Below, one piece after another: positions 53,091 to 61,219 of a stretch of DNA of 64,000 nucleotides. The DNA is from an uncultured Lachnospiraceae bacterium. GTDB lineage: Bacteria; Bacillota; Clostridia; Lachnospirales; Lachnospiraceae. The stretch is from positions 4,190-68,189 of the forward strand of contig CAJUTQ010000003.1 in the NCBI GenBank assembly GCA_910589265.1. Reading direction: 5' to 3'. Each line of letters begins with the position of its first letter. Position 1 is the first letter of the stretch. The notes below the pieces were generated by a model, which did no database searches, was not told the DNA's origin, and worked only from the letters and a program-made list of their open reading frames with translations. A program made the translations under genes and the position numbers.

Positions 53091-54563
53091 TCACTGACAT
53101 CTTTGTACATCCACACTCTTTGTGGCAATTCCCTCTCGAAAAGCTTTATCATGTTCCACAAAAATAAGTGTAGGTAAAAATTCTTCTATTAGATGTTGTA
53201 TCTGTATTCTAGAATAGACATCTATAAAGTTAAGAGGTTCATCCCAAACATATAAATGAGCTTGCTCACAAAGACTTTTTGCTATGAGTACTTTCTTCTT
53301 CTGCCCTCCTGAAAAATCTCTTATATCTTTCTCAAACTGTATACGCTCAAAGTCCAATTTCCGTAATATTGCCTTAAACAAACTTTCATTTAAATGATTT
53401 TCCTCTGCAAAATTTTCTAGTGTTCCTTTCAGATGTGAGGTATCCTGTGACATGTAAGAAATTACAAGGCCAGCTCCAACAGATATTATGCCCGTATGTT
53501 TTATGGACTCTCCCATTAAAAGCTTTAACAAACTAGTTTTTCCACTTCCATTTTTTCCTTCAAGGGCAACTCGATCTCCTTTTTCTATTATAAAAGAAAC
53601 TGGAGAAGAAACTACTTTTTCATTATAACAAACTGCAACCTCTTCAAAAGAAGCAAGTTTATCTTTATGATACTCTAGAGGTATGAGTTTCAAACTTTTA
53701 ACTGTTTCCATATTTTTTAACAATTTAGATTTTTGTTCTATGGCCCTCTCTTGTCTTGCTTCTATTGCCTTTGATCGCCTCATCATTTTAGCAGCTTTAT
53801 GACCCACATATCCTTTATCAGCTGCTCCAATTTTAGATGCTTCAACTTTATCAGACCAATGAGCTGAACGTTTTGCTGATTTTTGTAAACGAGCAATATC
53901 CTTTTTTAACCGTTGGTTTTCCTCTATTTCAAATTGTTGCTGCTGTTCAAAATTTACTATCCAGGAGGAAAAATTACCCTTTTGTACTTCGACATTAGCT
54001 CTATTTAAGGACAAAATATGATCAACACATCCATCCAAAAAATACCTGTCGTGAGATACTAATATAAATCCTTTTTTTCTTTTTAGATAAGCCGATACTA
54101 TTTCCCTCGCTTTAGAATCCAAATGGTTTGTAGGCTCATCAATTAATAAAAAATGTTCTTCGTTCAAAAAAAGAGCTGCAAGTAAAACCTTTGTCTGTTC
54201 ACCGTTGGAAAGTGTTTCAAAAGGTTGCCAAAGTATATTTTTATCTACTTCAAGATAGGACAATTCTCTCGTCAGCTCCCACTCTTTCCCAAGGGGACAA
54301 ACTTCCTGTAAAATTTCTTCTGTCATTTGACTCTTATTTATAACATTATATGGAAAATAATCAAATTGTACCGAACTAATTATTTTTCCCTTATATTCAT
54401 ATTTGCCAAGAAAAAGGTTAAGCAGCGTTGTTTTTCCTCTTCCGTTTCTTCCTACAAAGCCAAGCTTCCAATCTGTATCCATTTGAAAGCAGACGTTCTC
54501 AAATATGTTATCATAATTTGTTGTATAAGAAAATGTGAGATTTTCTATTTTAATCATAGACAT
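53091..54563 (-). CDS. ABC-F ribosomal protection protein (Lsa-like)
   Basis: About 490 residues: two ATP-binding domains on one chain, no membrane part. First domain GRNGRGKTTLLNLF, ETLSNGEQTKVLLAALF and LLIDEPTNHLDS; inter-domain linker (about 195-280) with a long basic coiled coil (KRSAHWSDKVEASKIG); second domain GKNGSGKTSLLKLL, DFSGGQKKKVLIAKSL and VWDEPLNFID (the second Walker B has Asn-Phe rather than Thr-Asn). The opening MIKIENLTFSY and WKLGFVGRNGRGK match the Lsa group, which dislodges lincosamide, pleuromutilin and streptogramin A drugs from the ribosome. Start at 54563. Preceded by a probable attenuator leader. Confidence 0.85.
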   Translation of the reverse strand: MSMIKIENLTFSYTTNYDNIFENVCFQMDTDWKLGFVGRNGRGKTTLLNLFLGKYEYKGKIISSVQFDYFPYNVINKSQMTEEILQEVCPLGKEWELTRELSYLEVDKNILWQPFETLSNGEQTKVLLAALFLNEEHFLLIDEPTNHLDSKAREIVSAYLKRKKGFILVSHDRYFLDGCVDHILSLNRANVEVQKGNFSSWIVNFEQQQQFEIEENQRLKKDIARLQKSAKRSAHWSDKVEASKIGAADKGYVGHKAAKMMRRSKAIEARQERAIEQKSKLLKNMETVKSLKLIPLEYHKDKLASFEEVAVCYNEKVVSSPVSFIIEKGDRVALEGKNGSGKTSLLKLLMGESIKHTGIISVGAGLVISYMSQDTSHLKGTLENFAEENHLNESLFKAILRKLDFERIQFEKDIRDFSGGQKKKVLIAKSLCEQAHLYVWDEPLNFIDVYSRIQIQHLIEEFLPTLIFVEHDKAFREGIATKSVDVQRCQ

Positions 54564-54613
54564 GCAATTCACATCCTTTCATAAATAAATATTTCTTCTG
54601 CACCCCTGCACAT

Positions 54614-54852
54614 AAAAAATGGCTGCAAGAAAGTCAATTCTTGCAGCTCGTTATAACATAATTATACCACTCCAAAATAGATGGTATAATTATGTAGAGT
54701 TGGATAGATTGATAACTTTCTTACAATAGGCACAGAAGTACTACAAAAATACCTCTGTAAATTCCATTTATTTGTAAGAAAAATTAATCATCCTTCCACC
54801 TCTTTCATTTCTAAGTATAAAAAACTATATCATAAATTACAAAAATAATCAA
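54614..54852 (-). promoter_or_regulatory. attenuator-like leader of the ABC-F gene
   Basis: Minus-strand order: promoter TTGATT (54847-54852), 17-base spacer, TATAGT (54824-54829); a leader peptide frame (54768-54791); long-range arms TTTCTTACAA/TTGTAAGAAA enclosing a second stem ACAGAGGTA/TACTTCTGT; a perfect 13-base inverted repeat CATAATTATACCA (54657-54669) with TGGTATAATTATG (54682-54694); and a terminator GCTGCAAGAA/TTCTTGCAGC (54622-54631, 54638-54647) followed by CATTTTTTATG. This is the architecture of drug-inducible leaders of ABC-F and erm genes. No other gene lies between 54564 and 55003; 54860-55000 is plain AT-rich DNA. Confidence 0.7.
54768..54791 (-). CDS. 7-codon leader peptide of the ABC-F attenuator
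   Basis: ATG at 54791 encodes MINFSYK then TAA. An excellent ribosome site AGAGGTGG sits about 7 bases upstream and the frame lies inside the 5' arm of the long leader hairpin, about 30 bases after the predicted transcription start. A ribosome stalled here by a drug would be placed to melt that arm. An overlapping 8-codon frame (ATGGAATTTACAGAGG...) begins right after its stop. Confidence 0.5.
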   Translation of the reverse strand: MINFSYK

Positions 54853-55003
54853 GCACTGTTATCTCTTGATTTCTATTATAAAAATTTAGTATTATATTGA
54901 GCGCTATTCTTCTTTCTCTTTTTACTCTCAAACTATTTTAGATACTCTTTTCATTCATCTTCTTGTAATAGTATTCACTCATTTTTTATAGAAAAACCAA
55001 GAA

Positions 55004-55327
55004 AGGCCTTGTCATAACAAAACTTACCATAGGGAAACCTTGATTAAAAAACTGGTTACTGAACAATAAAATATGCGTATTCCGTCCGAGTCAATCCCCT
55101 ATTGTCCCGTTTGCGGTGCGCCTATGTTAATGAATTTACGGGTAGATAGTACTTTTGTTGAAGAGAGGGATTGGCATATATCCCCAGACAAATATCTAGA
55201 CTTTATAGGCTGTCGTAAGAGATTAAACATTTTATATCCGGAATTAGGTGTTGACAGTAATAGACCGGGAATTATCAAATACCCATTCTGGCAAATAACA
55301 TATCATTATCCCAACTCTGATAGTTGA
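55004..55327 (+). pseudogene. SIR2-family remnant with in-frame stop
   Basis: Reading from 55004 in one frame gives RPCHNKTYHRETLIKKLVTE, a TAA at 55067-55069, then NMRIPSESIPYCPVCGAPML, LRVDSTFVEERDWH and LNILYPELGVDSNRPGIIKY before a stop at 55325. This corresponds to the zinc-binding and C-terminal part of a SIR2-type NAD-dependent deacylase/ADP-ribosyltransferase (C..C and CPVCG cysteines, PGIIKYPFW near the end). The N-terminal NAD-binding half and the last few dozen residues are missing. The nonsense codon and both truncations say it is dead. Family call is from memory of conserved motifs. Confidence 0.7.
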
Positions 55328-55345
55328 GTTATGTAATATGATTCC

Positions 55346-55804
55346 TCATATCTTCCTTTCCATTGGCAAATATGCTGAGAAGCTATTTTTAAATTTTTCT
55401 CCTGTTTTTATAAAATGATTTTTTTGCCAAAAGGATTCACTCTGTTTATTTCCCTCATCCACTGCAAGTTCTATTTTTTTAAATCCACATTCTTTAAAAT
55501 AATCTACCATTTCACCAATCATCTTTGTTGCAATTCCTTTTCTCTGATAAGAAATATCCATCATAAAAAATCCAATATATATTACACCAGTTTTTGGATA
55601 ATCAACAATGAAATCTATAACTGCTACAAGACAATCTCCTTCATAAATACCAAGATAAAATTTATCTCTATTTTCTTTTCCAGGAGGCAAAGAAAACATA
55701 TCTTCTATAATCCTTTCCCTAGTGGCAAGGGGAGGGTGATATTGGTAAAATAATATATTTTTACGACATAGATTTAAAATCTTATCCACATCTCCTTCTC
55801 TCAA
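55346..55804 (-). CDS. GNAT family N-acetyltransferase, possibly 5'-damaged
   Basis: A 152-residue frame with the GNAT acetyl-CoA motif: YIGFFMMDISYQRKGIATKM (about 78-97) and the later strand IELAVDEGNKQSESFWQKN. Substrate unknown. The only start in frame is a TTG at 55804 with no ribosome site; ten further codons upstream (to 55834) read KIFNNIKIL-like residues typical of a GNAT N-terminus before a TAA. The gene has probably lost its natural start, or uses a non-standard one. Confidence 0.6.
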   Translation of the reverse strand: MREGDVDKILNLCRKNILFYQYHPPLATRERIIEDMFSLPPGKENRDKFYLGIYEGDCLVAVIDFIVDYPKTGVIYIGFFMMDISYQRKGIATKMIGEMVDYFKECGFKKIELAVDEGNKQSESFWQKNHFIKTGEKFKNSFSAYLPMERKI

Positions 55805-55874
55805 AATCTTAATATTGTTAAATATTTTCCAGTCTTACACTTTGAAATTATTTGTATTATCCCAAGATGCTTCT

Positions 55875-56714
55875 TTAGCCAGCAATTGAAAATTCAACAC
55901 TCTCTGTTTCAATAACCAATTTATAATTCCCTGATTCCAATGTTCCAAAAATAGTAAGGTCATAAGTTTCAATGGCACTCTCCCCAGCAGGAAGAATATG
56001 AGCTATATCATGAAAACCTATATTGTCCTCTTGAATTGGCAATGCATACCACTGACCGCCTATCTCCTTTTGAATAGAATAATATTCTCCATATGTAAAC
56101 TCTTCTCCACTATTATTTGAAATAGATATTGTGATCTCATCTGGAAGAACACTTTTCACTAATATATCCAAACCATCCGTATTTTCTGCAACCTCTTCAT
56201 CTACTTTCAACATAAAGGAAAGGTGATATGCAGATAACCGTCCTGCATTGGGAAAATTTAGAACTGTCAAACTGTCGTCCTCTTTTTCTCCCTCCAACTG
56301 CTTCCAAAAAGAAGAGAAATCCCTATCCCCATAATAAATTGCCCCATTATTCTTAAGCCAAACACCTTTAGACCATGCTATAGAAATAGGATAGCCATCC
56401 TTATTACTGATCCAGAGCCCATAAAAAGGAATATCCATACTTGTAAGGGCACTTTCATCTGTCTTCTCAAGAGGAATATCATTTATCTTTTTTATCAGAT
56501 CTTTTTTTCTATCAATATTATATAAGGTTCTTACTATAACCTTTTTTCCATCAAAATAATACAATTGGAGTGCACTTGTATCTGGACTCGCCTCTGTTAG
56601 AATATTCCCCCCTCTATTTTGAAATATAAAAATAAAAACGCCTGCCCCCATAAACAATAACATAAGTAAAACAAATAGATATCTTTTTTCCCTTATCTTT
56701 TGAAATACTATCAT
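55875..56714 (-). CDS. membrane-anchored protein with C-terminal Ig-like domain
   Basis: A 279-residue protein with an N-terminal membrane anchor (about 12-31, FVLLMLLFMGAGVFIFIF), an extracytoplasmic region without recognised domain (about 40-165), and a C-terminal beta-sandwich (about 180-277: ITISISNNSGEEFTYGEYYS, QWYALPIQEDN, HILPAGESAIETYDL) resembling the bacterial immunoglobulin-like domain found in Lachnospiraceae surface proteins. Function unknown. Transcribed in the same direction as the small membrane protein upstream. Confidence 0.65.
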   Translation of the reverse strand: MIVFQKIREKRYLFVLLMLLFMGAGVFIFIFQNRGGNILTEASPDTSALQLYYFDGKKVIVRTLYNIDRKKDLIKKINDIPLEKTDESALTSMDIPFYGLWISNKDGYPISIAWSKGVWLKNNGAIYYGDRDFSSFWKQLEGEKEDDSLTVLNFPNAGRLSAYHLSFMLKVDEEVAENTDGLDILVKSVLPDEITISISNNSGEEFTYGEYYSIQKEIGGQWYALPIQEDNIGFHDIAHILPAGESAIETYDLTIFGTLESGNYKLVIETESVEFSIAG

Positions 56715-56877
56715 CTATACCCTCCTTTTACACTATTACAGTATAAACAAATTACACTGGCTGTATTATTCTCTTTCAAATACTTCACTTTGTTTGAAGA
56801 AATGTTCATTGAAAACAATATTTTTTTAATACCTTTTCTTTCTCCAGGTTTCTCATTATCTTTTTTCTCCTTGAATT

Positions 56878-57048
56878 TCATTCGTCACATTTCTTTTTGT
56901 GATAAATTCTAAAGCAAATTATCGTCCATAGAGCTGGAATAACTCCATATCCAGCATTTACCTGTCCATGATTCATAAAAACATAACTGCTTCCTAAAAA
57001 TGTCAAAATCAAAAAAACAGTTCCTAAAATGAAAGCTATTTTTTTCAC
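56878..57048 (-). CDS. small two-helix membrane protein (56 residues)
   Basis: A GTG start at 57048 has a strong ribosome site (GAGGGG about 6 bases upstream). The product begins MKKIAFILGTVFLILTFLGS and continues with a second hydrophobic stretch AGYGVIPALWTIICFRIYH, ending in a basic tail KKKCDE. Two membrane helices with the tail inside are predicted. It is shorter than usual gene-finder limits, but the ribosome site, codon pattern and hydrophobic design support a real gene. The pattern VNAGYGVIPALW is one I associate with short clostridial membrane proteins of unknown role. Confidence 0.65.
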   Translation of the reverse strand: MKKIAFILGTVFLILTFLGSSYVFMNHGQVNAGYGVIPALWTIICFRIYHKKKCDE

Positions 57049-57152
57049 TATTGCCCCTCACAATTCAAATTTATCCTTTATTATCTTCATCATTCTCTGT
57101 CAAAGAAAAAGTCTATCAAAAAAGGAATCAAAACTACTGGAATACTTCCTTT

Positions 57153-57491
57153 TCAATCACGATTCTTTTTATATTTCTTTTCAATTATCATTGAATAAAC
57201 AACCATTAAAGTAATAGATTCAAACATTATCCCGACCACTGAAAGGAAGATCCATGCTGGATTTTTCTCAAGAAATAGTAGAGGAACACCAAGGAAGATC
57301 AATACTATCCCATATAGGAAAAACATCTTTCCTACTGCATAATTATACTTTTTTACATCATTTACCTCAAACATTTGGGCATTTGCCCAGAAGACCATTG
57401 GCTCTTTTAAAAAGAAGGAACGGATACCTAAGTATATAAATATGCATCCTATGAATCCCCAAATGGCAAATCCTATAAATTGTCCTATCAT
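57153..57491 (-). CDS. DUF3784-like small membrane protein
   Basis: A 112-residue protein with four hydrophobic segments (about 6-25, 52-70, 72-90 approximate, 82-100). The middle block FWANAQMFEVNDVKKYNYAV followed by GKMFFLYGIVLIFLG is characteristic of the DUF3784 group of Firmicute membrane proteins of unknown function. Good ribosome site (AAGGTGG). Independent or co-transcribed with the 56-residue gene downstream. Confidence 0.65.
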   Translation of the reverse strand: MIGQFIGFAIWGFIGCIFIYLGIRSFFLKEPMVFWANAQMFEVNDVKKYNYAVGKMFFLYGIVLIFLGVPLLFLEKNPAWIFLSVVGIMFESITLMVVYSMIIEKKYKKNRD

Positions 57492-57613
57492 TTTTCCACC
57501 TTTTCCTTTCTCAATTTTTTATCCACTATTCTAGTATCGTCTCTTTGATTCATTTAGAAAAGACTGAAACAGCTATTATTACCATTTATCTTAGGAACAT
57601 TTCATAAAATATA

Positions 57614-57780
57614 CCCTTTCCTGACAAGAAATTTGATCCTTGTCAAAAGAGGGCATTTTTTATTACTCTTTTGTTTTTCCTCTATTTTTATAATACAAAT
57701 TTGGATTACTTTTATTCTATCACTTAAAAGTTTCCCCATACTTTCACCAGCCATCTAACAATCCGATCGTTAGATGTGGC
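57614..57780. other. non-coding gap with two hairpins and a possible coding scrap
   Basis: The 344-base gap between the DUF3784-like gene and azlD holds a stem CCCTTT..GACAAG / CTTGTC..AGAGGG (57614-57653) followed on the plus strand by ATTTTTTATT, possibly a two-way terminator; and a second stem CATCTAAC/GTTAGATG (57752-57759, 57769-57776). The second lies in a 35-codon minus-strand open stretch (ending about 57722) that contains RIGYTEATSNDRIVRWL and may be the tail of a lost gene. Confidence 0.35.
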
Positions 57781-57835
57781 TTCTGTATAGCCTATCCTTT
57801 TTTTCTTTTCTGTAAAAGCCTCTAAACAACCTTTA

Positions 57836-58162
57836 TTATACAAAAAAATTTTGCACTAGAGTCATATAAAAAATTGTTCCTATCCCTATACTTAATAAAG
57901 TATTTCTCTTCCACTTATGAAGTATAAAAATAAAAAAAATAGCAATGAACTCAGGCAGTCCATGATAAGAAGAAAAAACAGCGTCTTTCAGACAGTATAT
58001 AATCAACAAACCTATGACTCCATAGGGTAGACCCTTGCCCAGCCTAATGATATATTCTGGTGGCTTTTTCCCCTCTGGAAAAATAAAAAATGGTAGAAAT
58101 CTTGTAACCATAGTTCCCCATACAACAGCAAAAATAGTTAAAATACTTTGTGTCGTTGTCAT
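57836..58162 (-). CDS. azlD: AzlD family branched-chain amino acid exporter subunit
   Basis: A 108-residue protein with four membrane helices; VWGTMVTRFLPFFIF at the start and the family segment PEYIIRLGKGLPYGVIGLLI. It forms the small subunit of a branched-chain amino acid exporter with AzlC, whose gene overlaps it by 4 bases (ATGA). Confidence 0.9.
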   Translation of the reverse strand: MTTTQSILTIFAVVWGTMVTRFLPFFIFPEGKKPPEYIIRLGKGLPYGVIGLLIIYCLKDAVFSSYHGLPEFIAIFFIFILHKWKRNTLLSIGIGTIFYMTLVQNFFV

Positions 58163-58851
58163 TTGTTTCTCTCCTTATCTTCTCTTTTCATAAAAAATGT
58201 TAAACATAAGATGATCAATCCCATAGTTGGCAAAAGGAAATATTGGCTTCCAAAAGTCAGAAGGCATAAGAAAGAACACAAAAGCCCTATGAGAGCAGAT
58301 CTGTGATCAACCTCTTCCTCCCACTGATTGATAAACATGACAACAAATAGCGCTGTCATGACAAATTCAATTCCCCTAGTATTAAACTGGATGAGATAAC
58401 CTAAAATTGCCCCTAGAGTTGCGCCAAGCACCCAATAAGCCTGATTAAGCAAAGTCACAAAAAACATAAACCATCCCCTGTCTACATCAGGGGGTAATGT
58501 CACAGTACAATTAATTGAAAAAGATTCGTCACACATTCCATAAATAAGATAAAATTTTTTCCATCCCACATTTTTATATTTGTCCAACATTGAAATACCA
58601 TAAAATAGATGTCTAGCATTTACCATTAAGGTAAGACAAAAGGCATAAAGAGGATTAAAAGCCGACAAAAGTAAGTTGACTGTGACAAACTCCATAGAAC
58701 CTGCAAAAATAAAAAAACTCATCAGCATGGGATATAGAAAGGAAAATCCCTTACTCCTCATAAAATAGCCATAGGACATCCCAAGAAACAAAAATCCTAC
58801 AGCAATTGGCAAGGTATAAGGCAGAGCTGATTGAAATGCCTTTCTTTTCAT
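58159..58851 (-). CDS. azlC: AzlC family branched-chain amino acid exporter subunit
   Basis: A 230-residue large subunit with six or seven helices. Family blocks: ALPYTLPIAVGFLFLGMSYG, FFIFAGSMEFVTVNLLLS, MVNARHLFYGISMLDKY and GMCDESFSI. Translationally coupled with azlD. The gene for an XRE-type regulator that often accompanies azlCD survives only as a fragment just upstream. Confidence 0.92.
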   Translation of the reverse strand: MKRKAFQSALPYTLPIAVGFLFLGMSYGYFMRSKGFSFLYPMLMSFFIFAGSMEFVTVNLLLSAFNPLYAFCLTLMVNARHLFYGISMLDKYKNVGWKKFYLIYGMCDESFSINCTVTLPPDVDRGWFMFFVTLLNQAYWVLGATLGAILGYLIQFNTRGIEFVMTALFVVMFINQWEEEVDHRSALIGLLCSFLCLLTFGSQYFLLPTMGLIILCLTFFMKREDKERNK

Positions 58852-58882
58852 ATTTATTCACTCCCCCTAATAGTTCATATTT

Positions 58883-59092
58883 ATCGTTTTATACTCTTTC
58901 ACACTCTGGAAAATAGCCAATGGACTAAATGTACCTTACACAAAACTAATAGATGGGATGAAAAAGAAAGCAACTATTGTTCGAAAGTCTCCATGTACTG
59001 TTCAAACAGATGAAACAAAACGTTTCCGTGTTTTCTGTTATTTTAATAGTTCTCCACTTCGTAACTTTGAATTGTTTAAAGAAATTTTGTAA
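58883..59092 (+). pseudogene. C-terminal remnant of an XRE regulator (HTH-cupin type)
   Basis: From about 58902 one frame reads TLWKIANGLNVPYTKLIDGM, the last two helices of an XRE-type helix-turn-helix, then ATIVRKSPCTVQTDETKRFR and a stop at 59090-59092. There is no start codon and no ribosome site, and the cupin domain that normally follows is lost after about 40 residues. Divergent from azlC, the place where such a regulator is expected. The rest of the 58852-59289 gap is AT-rich; a 27-codon minus-strand frame (59190-59273) is not supported. Confidence 0.6.
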
Positions 59093-59289
59093 AAATAACC
59101 GTAAAAATAAAAAACTTATTACGAATATAAATTCTAGATAAAAAGAAAACCATCTGAAATGAAGTGAACCCCTTTTGTTATTGGGCTGATTATTCCATCT
59201 TTTTTTCCTTCCACTTAGGTATCTCCATTCCTAAACTATTTTCCAGTGCTTTAAGAACTTCATAATTTGTCATAATATGATACTTGAAT

Positions 59290-59889
59290 TTACATCTTTG
59301 GCATAGGTGCTGTATAAAAACCTAATTTATGAAAATTATACCACTCCATAATTTTTCTTTCATTTGCAACATTTAAAGCAAATAAAATCTCCTTTGCAAA
59401 TTCCAGAGGAGCAGTTCCATTAGCTGTTATAACATTTCCGTCCCGAACTGCCTGTTTGGCAATGTACTTTGTTTCTCCTTCATAATGACATCCTGCCCAT
59501 TGCTTTAAATCATTTAAGTCATTACTTGTATGATTTACATCATTTAAAATACCAATAGTTCCTAAAAAAGCAGAGGCATCACAAATTCCACCTAATATTC
59601 TTCCTTTCTTCTTACAGTCTTCTACAAGAGTCTTCACCTGCTGTGCATCTTCATCTCTCCATGTCATACCCCCAATTAAGATGAGAGCCTCATAATTATC
59701 TGGAGCAGACTTCATATCATAATCTGGCATAACTCGAAAACCACCCATTGACAGAACATAGTCTTTAGATAAAGAAACCGTTTTTATATCATATTGCCCT
59801 TGTCCTAACATTGTAATTGCTGATGTAATATATGCTGCTTCCCAATCTGCATACTGGGGCAAAATTACAAATAAAATTGTCTTTCTCAT
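59290..59889 (-). CDS. DJ-1/PfpI family protein
   Basis: A 199-residue class I glutamine-amidotransferase-like protein. The nucleophile Cys is in LGGICDASAFLG (about 97-108), and the preceding Glu/Asp pattern YEALILIGGMTWRDEDAQ is family-typical. Members act as deglycases, chaperones or hydrolases; the exact role is open. A promoter TTGTAG-17-TATACT lies at 59934-59962 and an AGGAG ribosome site precedes the ATG. Confidence 0.85.
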   Translation of the reverse strand: MRKTILFVILPQYADWEAAYITSAITMLGQGQYDIKTVSLSKDYVLSMGGFRVMPDYDMKSAPDNYEALILIGGMTWRDEDAQQVKTLVEDCKKKGRILGGICDASAFLGTIGILNDVNHTSNDLNDLKQWAGCHYEGETKYIAKQAVRDGNVITANGTAPLEFAKEILFALNVANERKIMEWYNFHKLGFYTAPMPKM

Positions 59890-59933
59890 TTTATTTTTCT
59901 CCTTTACAACTATTCAAGCAATGTTACAACTAA

Positions 59934-59962
59934 AGTATACTGCAAAAACAAGTCTCCTACAA
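59934..59962 (-). promoter_or_regulatory. promoter of the DJ-1/PfpI gene
   Basis: Minus strand: TTGTAG (59957-59962), 17-base spacer, TATACT (59934-59939). Good -10 match, moderate -35. Confidence 0.5.
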
Positions 59963-60118
59963 GAACAACAAAAAAGGAATAGAAATTGGAAGGAAATAAT
60001 TCTAGAAACAGAAAATTCTGAAGATTTATCTTCTGTATTTGAATTTCCTGTTCTTTTACCTCAAAATGAAAATTGAATAAAAATATGAAGTACAATTAGA
60101 CAGATGTGCATCATTTAG

Positions 60119-60361
60119 AAGTTTTATTATTATGATTTTTTAGGCATCAACTGTAAGCTGTCCGTTGGAAAAAATCCTATGACTTTTCAACTTGATAGCC
60201 CATATAATGAACTATTAGAAGAAATATGGATGGGTAATATTTCCTTTGGACAGACTATATATGTGAAAGTACTGCAAACTACTGACAACAAAATGGTAAT
60301 TGTTACATGGGAATATCAAAATTATAAGTTTTCTATACAAGGCTCTGTTGCTGGAATATGA
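60119..60361 (+). pseudogene. coding remnant, possibly a DUF4367-like C-terminus
   Basis: An open stretch of about 80 codons reads LGINCKLSVGKNPMTFQL, IYVKVLQTTDNKMVIVTW and YKFSIQGSVAGI before a stop. The pattern Thr-Trp-xx-x-x-Tyr-x-x-Ser-I-x-G resembles the end of DUF4367 anti-sigma-like proteins, but the match is loose. The ATG at 60179 has no ribosome site, so it is more likely a relic than a gene. The rest of the 59890-60465 gap has only the promoter at 59934. Confidence 0.3.
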
Positions 60362-60465
60362 CCGATACAAACGGAATTTCTAAAACAGTACTCTTTACTT
60401 ATCAATAACTATAAATAGTTATTAAATCATTCTATTTTCCTTTCTCCACCATAATAAATTATAAA

Positions 60466-60825
60466 TTAGTCCCACTCAATTTCATTCCCTTTTTCTCTCA
60501 CTATTCGATAAAGCTCATCTTCATTTTCAATCAATGAAATGATTAGTTCCACAAAACTTTCTGCCTTTTTTTCATTTTCTTCTGTTAATGGAAAGAAGGC
60601 AACATAAGAACCTGCTTCTGGGTCACTGTCTAAACCTTCCAAAATATGAGGCGCATTTTTTTCAAGATAGTAATTGAAAAAAACATCCCAATTATATCCA
60701 TTCATATACGCTTCTTCGTTAATTTCATACATTTTTTCTCCAATGGCAAAGGGTTTTTCATGCTCATTATAGAACCATACATCAATCCTACTATCACTTT
60801 TCATAATTTGTACATAGTCATACAT
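60466..60825 (-). CDS. Imm51 family immunity protein
   Basis: A 119-residue acidic protein. Two blocks match the Imm51 immunity family of polymorphic toxin systems as I know it: EEAYMNGYNWDVFFNYYLEK (about 37-56) and LDSDPEAGSYVAFFPLTEEN (about 64-83). Such proteins neutralise a cognate toxin injected by a rival or sister cell. No toxin gene is adjacent, so this is an orphan immunity gene. GGAGG ribosome site; 21 bases after the membrane protein gene it probably shares a transcript with. Confidence 0.75.
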   Translation of the reverse strand: MYDYVQIMKSDSRIDVWFYNEHEKPFAIGEKMYEINEEAYMNGYNWDVFFNYYLEKNAPHILEGLDSDPEAGSYVAFFPLTEENEKKAESFVELIISLIENEDELYRIVREKGNEIEWD

Positions 60826-60846
60826 ACAATACCTCCTTTTTATTTT

Positions 60847-61206
60847 TCATATTTTCATCTCTCCTTTCCTTTTCTTATTAACTAACATAGAAACCAACAT
60901 AGCAAGAATCCCTATAATCAAATAAATGACCATATACATGACAAATGCCATTTCTCCCATATCGAAGAAAATCCATGTTCCCATCAGAAACAAAATTGCT
61001 GAAATAACTGGTAAATTCCAAAGATGTTTCATGTCTTTTCCTGCAAATGCTCCTATAATTATAGAGTATATTGGATTTAAGCCAAAAAATAAAAGAAAAG
61101 AAATTGCCATACCTCCATCGTCCTTTACAAAAGTAACTGCTAACCATGGTAATATTAACATAATTACTATTGAAATTGTCAACCAAAGGATACCTATCTT
61201 TTTCAT
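60847..61206 (-). CDS. small membrane protein upstream of the Imm51 gene
   Basis: A 119-residue protein with four predicted membrane helices (about 5-28, 32-54, 66-82, 88-110) and a basic tail (NKKRKGEMKI). I do not recognise a family. GGAGG ribosome site about 10 bases upstream. Cotranscription with an immunity gene suggests a role in the same protective or secretion context, but this is inference. Confidence 0.55.
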   Translation of the reverse strand: MKKIGILWLTISIVIMLILPWLAVTFVKDDGGMAISFLLFFGLNPIYSIIIGAFAGKDMKHLWNLPVISAILFLMGTWIFFDMGEMAFVMYMVIYLIIGILAMLVSMLVNKKRKGEMKI

Positions 61207-61219
61207 AATGGAACAATAC

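Noticed and set aside
59190..59273. 27-codon minus-strand frame starting MTNYEVLKALENSLGMEI
   Set aside because: Reads like protein but has no ribosome site and is very short; at best a scrap of a lost gene downstream of the DJ-1/PfpI gene.
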